Below, one piece after another: positions 1 to 6,120 of a stretch of DNA of 7,656 nt. The DNA comes from UKL13-2 sp044346745 (lineage in GTDB: Bacteria > Pseudomonadota > Gammaproteobacteria > Burkholderiales > Usitatibacteraceae). A program made the translations under genes and the position numbers. Location: the NCBI GenBank assembly GCA_044346745.1, contig JBIIYQ010000129.1, forward strand, positions 1-7,656. Reading direction: 5' to 3'. Position 1 is the first letter of the stretch; every line of letters begins with the position of its first letter. Below the pieces are notes generated by a model, which was not told the origin of the DNA, ran no database searches, and worked only from the letters and a program-made list of their open reading frames with translations.

Positions 1-1
1 T

Positions 2-310
2 CGTACCGATCCGGGCGACCCCGAGAAGTGCCCCGTCTGGCAGTTGCACCAAGTTTACTCGCCCGAACATACCACGCGCTGGGTCATTCAAGGATGCAAG
101 AGTGCGGCGATAGGTTGCCTTGAGTGCAAACAACCCGTCATTGACGGTATCTGCGGAGAACTGCGACCGATGCGCGAGCGCGCCGCACCATTTGAAGATG
201 ACCCTACACTGATCAAGAGCATCATTGCCGACGGATGCGAAAAAGCACGTGACGCCGCTGAAGAGACCATGCGTGACGTTCGCGAAGCCATGGGGTTGGA
301 CTACAAGTGA
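2..310 (+). CDS. trpS: Tryptophan--tRNA ligase, C-terminal part (5' end outside window)
   Basis: The frame is open from base 2 to a TGA stop at 308-310 and gives 102 residues of a class I aminoacyl-tRNA synthetase that charges tRNA(Trp) in the cytoplasm. The fragment begins RTDPGDPEKCPVWQLHQVYS and continues with GCKSAAIGCLECKQPV, which I recognise as the end of the long bacterial TrpS type. Four cysteines fall at fragment residues 10, 32, 39 and 42 (C-x21-C-x6-C-x2-C). The Thermotoga TrpRS binds a [4Fe-4S] cluster near the anticodon-binding region through a very similar pattern, so a cluster is likely here, by inference. The HIGH and KMSKS signatures lie upstream of the window. The tail ends AEETMRDVREAMGLDYK, the usual helical C-terminus. 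It is followed after 79 bp by scpA on the same strand and may be co-transcribed with it. Confidence 0.93.
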   Translation, partial: RTDPGDPEKCPVWQLHQVYSPEHTTRWVIQGCKSAAIGCLECKQPVIDGICGELRPMRERAAPFEDDPTLIKSIIADGCEKARDAAEETMRDVREAMGLDYK

Positions 311-316
311 CGGACA

Positions 317-329
317 CGAGGATGCCTCG
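317..329 (+). other. Small GC-rich hairpin after trpS
   Basis: CGAGG (317-321) and CCTCG (325-329) form a 5-bp stem around the loop ATG, seven bases after the trpS stop. No T-run follows, so it is a poor intrinsic terminator. It may only stabilise the mRNA end or be chance. Confidence 0.25.
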
Positions 330-355
330 CGGCGCATATCACCGCGTGTTTGCAG

Positions 356-380
356 CCCCGAAACCTAGCCCGATACGGGG
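356..380 (+). promoter_or_regulatory. Possible ribosome-site hairpin before scpA
   Basis: CCCCG (356-360) can pair with CGGGG (376-380) over a 15-nt loop. The GGGG at 377-380 is the only purine run suitably placed for ribosome binding (9 nt before the ATG at 390), so the hairpin would mask it. The stem is only five pairs and the site is a weak match to the consensus, so a regulatory role is inference only. Confidence 0.25.
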
Positions 381-389
381 ATTTGATTC

Positions 390-1262
390 ATGAGTATTGA
401 ACTCGTTGTGGATAACGATAAAGCGACAGACAAACAGGGAAGTCTTGGCATGGAGCTGCCGGTGGCACGCATTCGCGGCGAACTAGTGACCCAGTTGCCG
501 TCTGATTTGTTTATCCCGCCGGATGCACTGTCGGTGGTTCTCGAGCAGTTTGAAGGCCCGCTGGATCTGCTGCTCTATCTGATCCGCAAACATTCGCTTG
601 ATATCCTCGACATACCAATGGCGGACCTGACCCGGCAATACATGGTTTACGTCGAGGCCATGCGGGACGGCCAACTCGAATTAGCCGCCGAATACTTGTT
701 GATGGCGGCACTGCTCATCGAGATCAAGTCGCGCATGCTGCTTCCCCGCCCGCCGAGGGAAGCCGAGTTCGACGCTGAGGATCCACGCGCTGAACTTGTG
801 CGGCGTTTGCTTGAGTACGAGCAGATGAAGGCCGCCGCGTTGGCCATTGAAGCGATGCCGCGAAGTGGCCGCGATTTTTCGCTCGTTGACGTTTTGGTTG
901 AACAGAGTTTGGTCAAACGTGTTCCCACCGTATTGGCCGCCGATCTTGCCGACGCTTGGCGCACAATTCTTGCCCGCGCAAGGCAGACGCAAAAACATCG
1001 CGTTTCGCGTGAAGAGCTGTCGGTACGTTCACACATGATTCGTATTCTTCGGCGGCTGGGCAGTGACGGCGGCAAGCGAGATTTTGTGCTCTTTGACGAT
1101 TTGTTTCAGCCGGGGGATGGTGTCTCTGTTGTTGTTGTCAGCTTTCTTGCTGTGCTTGAGCTAGCCCGCGAGTCACTGATTGAAATTACGCAAACCGCAC
1201 CGTTGGAACCGATCTACGTCAAGTTGCGTTTGGCCGAAATGCCACCGCTCGAACCTACCTAA
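390..1262 (+). CDS. scpA: Segregation and condensation protein A (kleisin subunit of SMC-ScpAB)
   Basis: This 290-residue protein is a clear ScpA. The N-terminal domain carries the family hallmark LEQFEGPLDLLLYLIRKHSL at residues 51-70, followed by DILDIPMADLTRQY and the EYLLMAALLIEIKSRMLLPR helix (101-120). The C-terminal winged-helix part includes FLAVLELARESLIEIT (252-267) and ends PIYVKLRLAEM. In the known complex the N-terminal domain contacts the SMC neck, the C-terminal wing binds the SMC cap, and the middle helices (about 140-220) hold a ScpB dimer, closing the ring that loads on and extrudes chromosomal DNA. Residues 1-45 are a variable leader not seen in short ScpA proteins. The start at 390 is preceded by GGGG at a 9-nt spacing; another in-frame ATG (Met21) would also keep the whole domain. 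The gene lies 79 bp after trpS and 42 bp before scpB, so an operon is likely. Confidence 0.95.
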   Translation: MSIELVVDNDKATDKQGSLGMELPVARIRGELVTQLPSDLFIPPDALSVVLEQFEGPLDLLLYLIRKHSLDILDIPMADLTRQYMVYVEAMRDGQLELAAEYLLMAALLIEIKSRMLLPRPPREAEFDAEDPRAELVRRLLEYEQMKAAALAIEAMPRSGRDFSLVDVLVEQSLVKRVPTVLAADLADAWRTILARARQTQKHRVSREELSVRSHMIRILRRLGSDGGKRDFVLFDDLFQPGDGVSVVVVSFLAVLELARESLIEITQTAPLEPIYVKLRLAEMPPLEPT

Positions 1263-1304
1263 ATCTCCGTCGGCGTACCAAGGCAATGCCACCCGTTAGA
1301 AATC

Positions 1305-2210
1305 ATGGAAGCAACACAAATGAATCAAGCCCCGCAATCGAGTGATTCGCCAAGCGAGTCAGTTGTCGTCGAGCCTACTACCGTTGCCAATACAATTCCC
1401 CAAGCCGACACTTCGTCGCAATCAACGGACCAGTTGGTCGCGGAAGAGCGGGGCGAGTTTACCGATTTGTCTGACGACTCGCTTAAGGAGGTCATCGATA
1501 CTGCGGAAGCCAAGCGCGCGTTGGAAGCGGCGCTGTTGGCTGCGTCAGAGCCGATGGGTTTGAATGAGTTAAAACGCTTGTTTGAGGGACAGCTTGGTCC
1601 AGACGTGATTCGTAATTTGCTCGAAGAGCTGCGCATCGAGTGGGACGATCACAGCGTTGAACTTGCCGTGGTCGCCAGTGGATATCGGTTCCGGGTGAGG
1701 TCTGTGTATCAGAAGTATTTGGAACGGCTATCCAACGATAAACCCCTCAAATACTCACGAGCTGTGATGGAAACACTTGCCATCATCGCCTATCGACAGC
1801 CGGTCACTCGGGGTGACATCGAGGACATCAGAGGTGTTGCTGTAAGCCCGCACATTCTCAAGACGCTCGAAGATCGCGGTTGGATCGACGAGATCGGCAA
1901 TCGCGATACGGTCGGACGACCGGCACTGTTCGCCACGACCAAACACTTCCTAGACGACTTGAATCTGCGCTCTCTGGAGGAACTACCGCCGTTACACGAG
2001 TTACAGGCAACCCTCGATATGACACAAGCTGGCGCCGCACTCGTTGCCAGCGAGTCGCCATATCCCTCACTGTCCGGTGTGGAGGAAGCCGGACAGATCG
2101 CGGAATCCGCAGAGTCAAAGAATCTTCAACTTGAGGGTGGGGCTGGATCCTGCGTTGTACAAGCAGAATCTGTCCAATTCGTCGAAGGCGGCGCGGAGCA
2201 TCGAACATGA
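1305..2210 (+). CDS. scpB: Segregation and condensation protein B (kite subunit of SMC-ScpAB)
   Basis: This 301-residue protein has the ScpB core of two winged helices. The first spans about residues 66-145 (AKRALEAALLAASEPMGLNEL onward). The second spans about 148-232 and holds the hallmark YSRAVMETLAIIAYRQPVTR, then DIEDIRGVAVS, GRPALFATT and the closing LRSLEELPPL. ScpB dimers bind the middle of ScpA and regulate the SMC ring. The core is flanked by a Ser/Thr/Gln/acid-rich N-terminal leader (1-65) and a low-complexity acidic tail (about 233-301), so the protein is about 100 residues longer than the compact Bacillus form. Start choice: ATG 1305 has no visible Shine-Dalgarno, whereas the in-frame ATG at 1320 (Met6) is preceded by GGAAG at 1307-1311 with an 8-nt spacing and may be the real start. 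The TGA stop overlaps the rluB ATG, implying translational coupling. Confidence 0.94.
   Translation: MEATQMNQAPQSSDSPSESVVVEPTTVANTIPQADTSSQSTDQLVAEERGEFTDLSDDSLKEVIDTAEAKRALEAALLAASEPMGLNELKRLFEGQLGPDVIRNLLEELRIEWDDHSVELAVVASGYRFRVRSVYQKYLERLSNDKPLKYSRAVMETLAIIAYRQPVTRGDIEDIRGVAVSPHILKTLEDRGWIDEIGNRDTVGRPALFATTKHFLDDLNLRSLEELPPLHELQATLDMTQAGAALVASESPYPSLSGVEEAGQIAESAESKNLQLEGGAGSCVVQAESVQFVEGGAEHRT
2195..2198 (+). promoter_or_regulatory. Ribosome binding site of rluB inside scpB
   Basis: GGAG lies 8 nt before the rluB ATG at 2207, within the last codons of scpB. With the ATGA overlap this supports ATG 2207 as the start and coupled translation of the two genes. Confidence 0.55.
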
Positions 2211-4417
2211 CCAAACGCGTGGTGGTGCGTGTAGCGGCACGCGGATATGTTGACGGCCGCTACATCGGTGAAGAAAAGGAAGTGATTGAGTCGATCGATC
2301 CTTCGGGACGCGGCAAGCGCAAACGCGGTAAGCCTGGGGGCAAAACCGGTACTGCCGCAGACAATCGCGGCAACCGAATTGGCGGTAAAGGCGCGCGCGG
2401 GTCAGGCGCAGGCATAGGAGCCGGTGGTGGCAAGCGTGGGGCAGCGGCGGATGGTCGCGGGAACCGGCTACGTGGAGATGCCGCACCATCGCGCAACCCA
2501 CGCGGCGGAAGAGGCGCACCACGCACGTTGGTGAGCCGTGCGCCGGTTGGAATCTTGGATGGCAATACGATGGGGCCGCCTACGGCAGGCCCCCCGGCCG
2601 GTGGACGTGGTCGCGATCGCAACGCGCGCGGGCGTGGAAAACCGCGCGGTGCTGCGGGCGATGCGTCGCAGTTCGCCGGTGCAGGTAATGCCATGCCAAA
2701 TGCCATTGGCGCAGACGGCAGGATGGGACCACCGCGTTCACGCAAGAGCCGCGGTGGCAAGAAGACTCCGTTCCGCGCGCGGCAAGATGGCAATATAGGA
2801 AACAATCTGACAGGACCGCGTGCGCTGATCTCCGAGGTTGCCGAGACTCGCCGTTGGGGGGACGAATCTAAGTCAGGTCAATTTGCCGAGGCGCTTGCCA
2901 AAGAATCGATCATCAAACGTGAGCGGCTGCACAAGGTTCTTGCGCAATCAGGGCACGGCTCGCGACGCGACATGGAGATCATGATTTCGTCCGGTCGGGT
3001 GATGGTGAACGGGATTGTGGCAACAACCGGAACAACTGTCTCGCCGACCGACGCGGTGATGGTCGACCATCGTCTCATCAAACTAAAGTTCAGCGAAGAA
3101 CTCCCGCGGGTGTTGCTGTACCATAAGCCCGAGGGAGAGATTGTCACGACCAACGATCCGGGAAATCGGATGACCGTGTTTGATAACTTGCCGCCCGTTG
3201 AGAACGGTAAGTGGATGTCGGTTGGCCGACTGGATATCAACACATCCGGTTTGTTAATTTTCACGACCAGCGGAGAGCTTGCAAACCGCTTGATGCATCC
3301 ACGCTACGAAGTCGAGCGAGAGTATGCCGTGCGTGTTCTCGGCGAATTGACCGAAGAGCAGACCCAGCAACTACTATCAGGCGTGTCGATTGCCGTTCAG
3401 TCCGATGATCTGCACGACGACGAAGACGAGGCTGTAGATGATCGACCGGCCAAGTTTGATAGCATCGAAAAGCGTGGCGGCGAAGGTGTGAATCAGTGGT
3501 ATCACGTAGTTCTACGTGAAGGTCGTAATCGCGAGGTCCGCAAAATGTTCGAAGCACTCAGTCTGACTGTTTCGCGGCTGATGCGTGTGCGTTTTGGCAA
3601 GATCGGTTTGCCACCAAGATTAACCCGAGGTCGGATGATGGAACTGGACCCCTCCCAAGTGCGTGCCGTGCTGCGTTGGGTGGGGATGGAAGTAGAGGGG
3701 CCCATCGGGCAGCTGCCGAGTAACGGACCCGCGCGTCCGGTGCATGTTTCACGGCGAGAACACGCGGTCGGCGTAGATACCGTCAGCAATGCCCCATCGT
3801 GGCATCCGAATGCGCAACCCGATGCGGAAGCCGTTGCATCAGCGGCTGAAGGTCGCCGGGAGCCGACGTCGGGGGCGCGCGGTCGTCGCGGACGTGGGCG
3901 GCGTGAACGAGGCCCGCGTGATCCGTCTTTCCTGCGCAGCTCGTTGCCCCAAACGTTGGATGCGCAGACTTTGGATGGTCAGCCGGTTGATGCTGGTGTT
4001 GTTTTGCCATCTTCATCTGATTCGACTCCCTTGCCGCCGCGTGAGGGGCGGCGGGGGCGTGGCCGGAATATGCGCCGTACCGGGCGCGAACGTGGGCCGG
4101 CACAGGAAGGTGGGATGTCGGCAGGGTACAAAGCCGGTGACGAAGACAACATTGGAAATGCGCTGCCTGGCGTGCCGAGACAGCCGGTCTACGATGACAT
4201 CGATGACTCAATTGGCAATCGAATCGTGCCTGTGCAGTCGGAAGCGATCCACCGTTCGTCTAGTCCGCGCGCAGAGTTGCCTGGCCAACGACGTGGCGAA
4301 CCACGGGGTGAGCTTCGAGGTGAGCCCCGGCGCCGATCGCGTCGGCGTAAAGGCAAACCCGGAGGCGGCCCGAGAGGGGGCGGCTCGGGTGGCGGCGGGC
4401 AGGGCAATACGCTCTAA
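2207..4417 (+). CDS. rluB: 23S rRNA pseudouridine synthase, RluB type, with long Gly/Arg-rich tails
   Basis: The enzyme core is a RsuA/RluB-family pseudouridine synthase. An S4 RNA-binding domain (about residues 238-286, RERLHKVLAQSGHGSRRDME...GRVMVNG) is followed by the synthase fold. The catalytic Asp is residue 343 in the GRLD motif (340-343), within SVGRLDINTSGLLIFT. The conserved C-terminal block VVLREGRNREVRKMFEAL is at 434-451, followed by SRLMRVRFGKIGLPP. E. coli RluB makes pseudouridine 2605 in 23S rRNA; the same target is inferred here, though the closely related RluE and RsuA folds cannot be fully excluded. An acidic insert (about 399-415, DDLHDDEDEAVDD) sits before the AKFDSIEKRGGEG segment. 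The protein is 736 aa against roughly 290 in E. coli. Residues about 30-200 and 505-736 are Gly/Arg/Pro-rich, low in hydrophobics and probably disordered. Such basic tails are plausible RNA or ribosome contacts. It follows scpB with a 4-bp overlap and converges with prmB. Confidence 0.92.
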   Translation: MTKRVVVRVAARGYVDGRYIGEEKEVIESIDPSGRGKRKRGKPGGKTGTAADNRGNRIGGKGARGSGAGIGAGGGKRGAAADGRGNRLRGDAAPSRNPRGGRGAPRTLVSRAPVGILDGNTMGPPTAGPPAGGRGRDRNARGRGKPRGAAGDASQFAGAGNAMPNAIGADGRMGPPRSRKSRGGKKTPFRARQDGNIGNNLTGPRALISEVAETRRWGDESKSGQFAEALAKESIIKRERLHKVLAQSGHGSRRDMEIMISSGRVMVNGIVATTGTTVSPTDAVMVDHRLIKLKFSEELPRVLLYHKPEGEIVTTNDPGNRMTVFDNLPPVENGKWMSVGRLDINTSGLLIFTTSGELANRLMHPRYEVEREYAVRVLGELTEEQTQQLLSGVSIAVQSDDLHDDEDEAVDDRPAKFDSIEKRGGEGVNQWYHVVLREGRNREVRKMFEALSLTVSRLMRVRFGKIGLPPRLTRGRMMELDPSQVRAVLRWVGMEVEGPIGQLPSNGPARPVHVSRREHAVGVDTVSNAPSWHPNAQPDAEAVASAAEGRREPTSGARGRRGRGRRERGPRDPSFLRSSLPQTLDAQTLDGQPVDAGVVLPSSSDSTPLPPREGRRGRGRNMRRTGRERGPAQEGGMSAGYKAGDEDNIGNALPGVPRQPVYDDIDDSIGNRIVPVQSEAIHRSSSPRAELPGQRRGEPRGELRGEPRRRSRRRKGKPGGGPRGGGSGGGGQGNTL
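2348..2497 (+). repeat. Imperfect duplicated unit coding for part of the RluB N-terminal tail
   Basis: The tail contains GTAADNRGNRIGGKGARG (residues 48-65) and, 30 residues later, GAAADGRGNRLRGDAAP (78-94). They share the pattern G-x-A-A-D-x-R-G-N-R-[IL]-x-G, separated by a Gly-rich linker. This looks like an old short duplication, or selection for a repeated RGN motif, in a disordered region. Confidence 0.5.
3881..4096 (+). repeat. Repeated Arg/Gly motif in the RluB C-terminal tail
   Basis: Residues 559-570 (GRRGRGRRERGP) recur at 614-630 (GRRGRGR, a short insert, then RERGP), about 55 residues apart. Each copy is a strongly basic patch followed by a more acidic or polar stretch. This suggests modular nucleic-acid-contact patches rather than random drift. 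Confidence 0.5.
4292..4327 (+). repeat. RGE tandem repeat near the RluB C-terminus
   Basis: Residues 696-707 read RGEPRGELRGEP, three tandem copies of the four-residue unit RGE[PL]. They come just before the basic run RRRSRRRKGKPGG. The DNA copies use different synonymous codons, so this is not a very recent slippage event. Confidence 0.55.
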
Positions 4418-4424
4418 AGCGTAT
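4407..4424. terminator. Hairpin across the convergent rluB/prmB junction
   Basis: ATACGCT (4407-4413) and AGCGTAT (4418-4424) form a perfect 7-bp stem with loop CTAA. The loop contains the rluB TAA stop (4415-4417), and the prmB stop (4425-4427 on the other strand) lies directly beside the stem. Because the arms are perfectly complementary, both transcripts would fold the same way, as expected of a shared bidirectional terminator. Neither side has a proper T-run, so efficient intrinsic termination is uncertain. Confidence 0.4.
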
Positions 4425-5429
4425 CTACTGCTGCGCAGCTACGAGTGTTTCGCGGTCGACGATAAACACAACCTCGTCCCCAACGCTCGTTTCGGCCCAC
4501 ACCAGTCGGATATTGGGGAAAGCACGTTCCACGCCTTCACGGTTGAAGCCAACTTCGACAACCAGCAAACCATTGGCATATAGATGTTTGGTGGCGTTCG
4601 CCATGAGTGTACGAACGTGGTCCAAGCCGTCGTCACCAGACGTTAATGCCATCTCGGGTTCACGTCGATACTCCTCCGGCAGGCGCTCCATCGATTCCGC
4701 TGAGACGTACGGCGGGTTGCTGATGATGATGTCGTAGTGTTTGGCACCGAGTGACTCGTACATGTCCGATGCGACCAAGTTGATACGGTCATCAAGCCCG
4801 TAGTCGCGCACGTTTTTCTTGGCCACTTCAAGCGCATCGTGTGAGGCATCAACCGCATCAACAGTTGCATGCGGAAAGGATAGTGCCGCGAGGATCGCCA
4901 GACAACCTGAGCCTGTGCATAGATCGAGTACCCGCCCCACGCCGCGCGGATTCTCCACCCAAGGTGCCAGATCTTCGCGCAGCAACTCGGCAATAAACGA
5001 GCGGGGAACGATCACGCGTCTGTCCACATAGAATTTGTAATCACCCAGCCAAGCTTGGTGAGTCAGGTAGGCGGCGGGGACACGCTCCCGGACGCGTCGC
5101 TCGATGATGCTTAGCACGGCGTCCCGCTCTGCACTGGTCAGCCGTGCGTCAAGAAATGGCTCTAGGTGATCGAGTGGCAGGTGCAAGGTGTGGAGCACCA
5201 AGTAAACGGCTTCGTCGAAGGCATTCGACGAGCCGTGCCCGAAGAATAACTTTTGCTCAACAAACTGGCTGACGGCGAAGCGGAGCAAGTCTCGCACCGT
5301 GTTCAGTTCGCGCCTAGCTGCATCGTAAATGCCGGTGTCGCCGGAGGACGGGGTATGCTCGGTTACCGGGCCAGTCACGCGTCCTACGCTAGCGGGGTCG
5401 ACTGTTGAACGTAGGTTTGTCGGTGACAT
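4425..5429 (-). CDS. prmB: Ribosomal protein L3 N5-glutamine methyltransferase
   Basis: The 334-residue product is a class I SAM-dependent methyltransferase of the PrmB/HemK group. The N-terminal helical domain contains KLFFGHGSSNAFDEAVYLVL (residues 60-79) and HLPLDHLEPFLDARL, wording specific to PrmB rather than PrmC. The SAM-binding motif I is LDLCTGSGCLAIL (168-180). The catalytic NPPY, which holds the target glutamine side chain, is at residues 238-241, and REPEMALTSGDDGLDH follows. PrmB methylates a glutamine in ribosomal protein L3 during 50S assembly. About 35 residues precede the usual start of the family (INTVRDLLRFAV-like segment near residue 43), so the N-terminus is extended or a later start is used. 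The ATG has only a weak ribosome site (CGGAA about 5 nt upstream). It is the last gene of the minus-strand run, 38 bp after the Mpo1-like gene. Confidence 0.94.
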   Translation of the reverse strand: MSPTNLRSTVDPASVGRVTGPVTEHTPSSGDTGIYDAARRELNTVRDLLRFAVSQFVEQKLFFGHGSSNAFDEAVYLVLHTLHLPLDHLEPFLDARLTSAERDAVLSIIERRVRERVPAAYLTHQAWLGDYKFYVDRRVIVPRSFIAELLREDLAPWVENPRGVGRVLDLCTGSGCLAILAALSFPHATVDAVDASHDALEVAKKNVRDYGLDDRINLVASDMYESLGAKHYDIIISNPPYVSAESMERLPEEYRREPEMALTSGDDGLDHVRTLMANATKHLYANGLLVVEVGFNREGVERAFPNIRLVWAETSVGDEVVFIVDRETLVAAQQ

Positions 5430-5453
5430 TTAGGTTCCGCTGCGGCAATATCG

Positions 5454-5476
5454 GGCGTGTGTTGCAATTACACGCC
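5454..5476 (-). other. Hairpin between the Mpo1-like gene and prmB
   Basis: GGCGTGT (5454-5460) and ACACGCC (5470-5476) form a perfect 7-bp stem with a 9-nt loop that covers the end of the Mpo1-like gene (TAA stop at 5470-5468). No T-run follows on the minus strand. It could be a weak terminator or an mRNA stabiliser between the two genes, or chance. Confidence 0.3.
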
Positions 5477-6022
5477 TTGCATGCTGCTGTTGGTTGTGGC
5501 TCGGGGGACGAGTGGTTTGCCATCGCGTCGTGCCATGGTGGGGCCGACGTGCGCTTCAATGTAGGATTTCAAATCGCTGCGCAGGCCGAGCAAAAAGAGA
5601 CCTTCTACCAGTACAAACAGCGGGCCCACCAACAGCCCCATGATGTCGTCGACAAAGGCAGGTTTCACGCCTTCGTAGTTGTGGCCGAGAAACTGTATCG
5701 CCCAGCCGAGCACAAACAGACCGACGGCGATGCCAAGTCCCGCTGCCCAGCCGGACTTGAACGAAATCAGCGACGCGATTGCGCCGCACAATACGAGGAA
5801 GCCGAACATCAGAAAGCCAAGCGACCGTTCGAGCAAGATGTAGTAAATCGTCGCTGCTAAAACAGCTATCCAGCCGAGATGAACAGGTCCGATGACAACT
5901 TGCGCCAGTGCTAACACCATCGAAAACACAATGATCGGCACGCCGACAAAGTGTGTAGCGATATTGCGGCGATCTCGGTGATAAGCCGCGTACTTTGTAA
6001 GGAGTTGGTTTGCCGTTCTCAT
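5468..6022 (-). CDS. Mpo1-like / DUF962 (YGL010w family) membrane protein
   Basis: The 184-residue product has the DUF962 signature. Near the N-terminus is YAAYHRDRRNIATHFVGVP (residues 11-29), with His15 and His24. Later come the block FLGHNYEGVKPAFVDD (111-126), with His114, and the end segment LLVGPLFVLVEGLFLLGL. About four or five hydrophobic segments are visible (roughly 26-46, 50-64, 67-88, 92-111, 127-146), so it is an inner-membrane protein. In yeast the family member Mpo1 is an Fe2+-dependent dioxygenase that shortens 2-hydroxy fatty acids using conserved histidines. For the bacterial proteins I would claim only the family; the substrate is unknown. The start at ATG 6022 fits the usual MRT-x-x-LLxxYAAYH beginning. 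The bases before it on this strand are not a Shine-Dalgarno but its complement (CCTCCTTTAAAC). prmB follows 38 bp downstream. Confidence 0.85.
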   Translation of the reverse strand: MRTANQLLTKYAAYHRDRRNIATHFVGVPIIVFSMVLALAQVVIGPVHLGWIAVLAATIYYILLERSLGFLMFGFLVLCGAIASLISFKSGWAAGLGIAVGLFVLGWAIQFLGHNYEGVKPAFVDDIMGLLVGPLFVLVEGLFLLGLRSDLKSYIEAHVGPTMARRDGKPLVPRATTNSSMQGV

Positions 6023-6026
6023 GTTT

Positions 6027-6040
6027 AAAGGAGGCGTGAT
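6027..6040 (-). promoter_or_regulatory. Anti-Shine-Dalgarno mimic in the leader of the Mpo1-like gene
   Basis: On the minus strand these bases read ATCACGCCTCCTTT, ending four bases before the start codon. Apart from one extra base this equals the 3' tail of 16S rRNA (ATCACCTCCTTT). On the plus strand the same bases give a perfect AAAGGAGG. The match is seen directly; any function is inference. Confidence 0.3.
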
Positions 6041-6083
6041 GGCGCGGTTGGGCGCAGTAAGTAAAAAACCACATACAGTTTAG
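6039..6083 (+). CDS. Possible 14-codon small open reading frame with a strong ribosome site
   Basis: AAAGGAGG at 6027-6034 is a full Shine-Dalgarno sequence. It is followed after 4 nt by ATG 6039 and a 14-residue frame, MARLGAVSKKPHTV, ending TAG at 6081-6083. An in-frame ATG at 6021 would give 20 residues. Two hairpins and a T-tract follow on the same strand. I see no convincing promoter upstream, and the peptide matches nothing I know. It may be a leader or small peptide, but chance is quite possible. Confidence 0.15.
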   Translation: MARLGAVSKKPHTV

Positions 6084-6117
6084 CAGGCTTGTTCGATTGG
6101 AGGTGTTTTTGCCTGCT
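6082..6117. other. Inverted repeat, hairpin A, in the gap before the Mpo1-like gene
   Basis: AGCAGGC (6082-6088) and GCCTGCT (6111-6117) are perfect 7-bp arms around a 22-nt loop. On the minus strand a T6 run (6068-6063) follows about 13 nt after the stem, too far for a standard terminator. It lies next to the larger hairpin B, so transcripts crossing this gap would be strongly structured. Confidence 0.4.
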
Positions 6118-6120
6118 GCG

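Noticed and set aside
647..1075. A 142-codon minus-strand Ser/Arg-rich frame inside scpA.
   Set aside because: It is a shadow of a clear ScpA coding region and has no family resemblance.
2260..2805. A 181-codon minus-strand Pro/Arg-rich frame opposite the rluB N-terminal tail.
   Set aside because: Gly/Arg codons read in antisense give Pro/Ala/Arg frames without stops; the composition alone explains it.
4430..4439. A 10-bp perfect palindrome, GCTGCGCAGC, near the prmB stop.
   Set aside because: It lies within the last prmB codons, is short and GC-rich, and is expected by chance; no second copy was noticed nearby.
3789..4583. A 264-codon plus-strand frame running through the end of rluB and into prmB.
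   Set aside because: It is a shifted-frame shadow of the GC-rich, Arg-rich rluB tail followed by antisense prmB sequence. It has no recognisable domain and both real genes have strong family support.
5405..5860. A 151-codon plus-strand frame opposite the Mpo1-like gene.
   Set aside because: It is antisense to a well-supported DUF962 gene, has an odd Cys/His/Gln-rich composition and no visible ribosome site.
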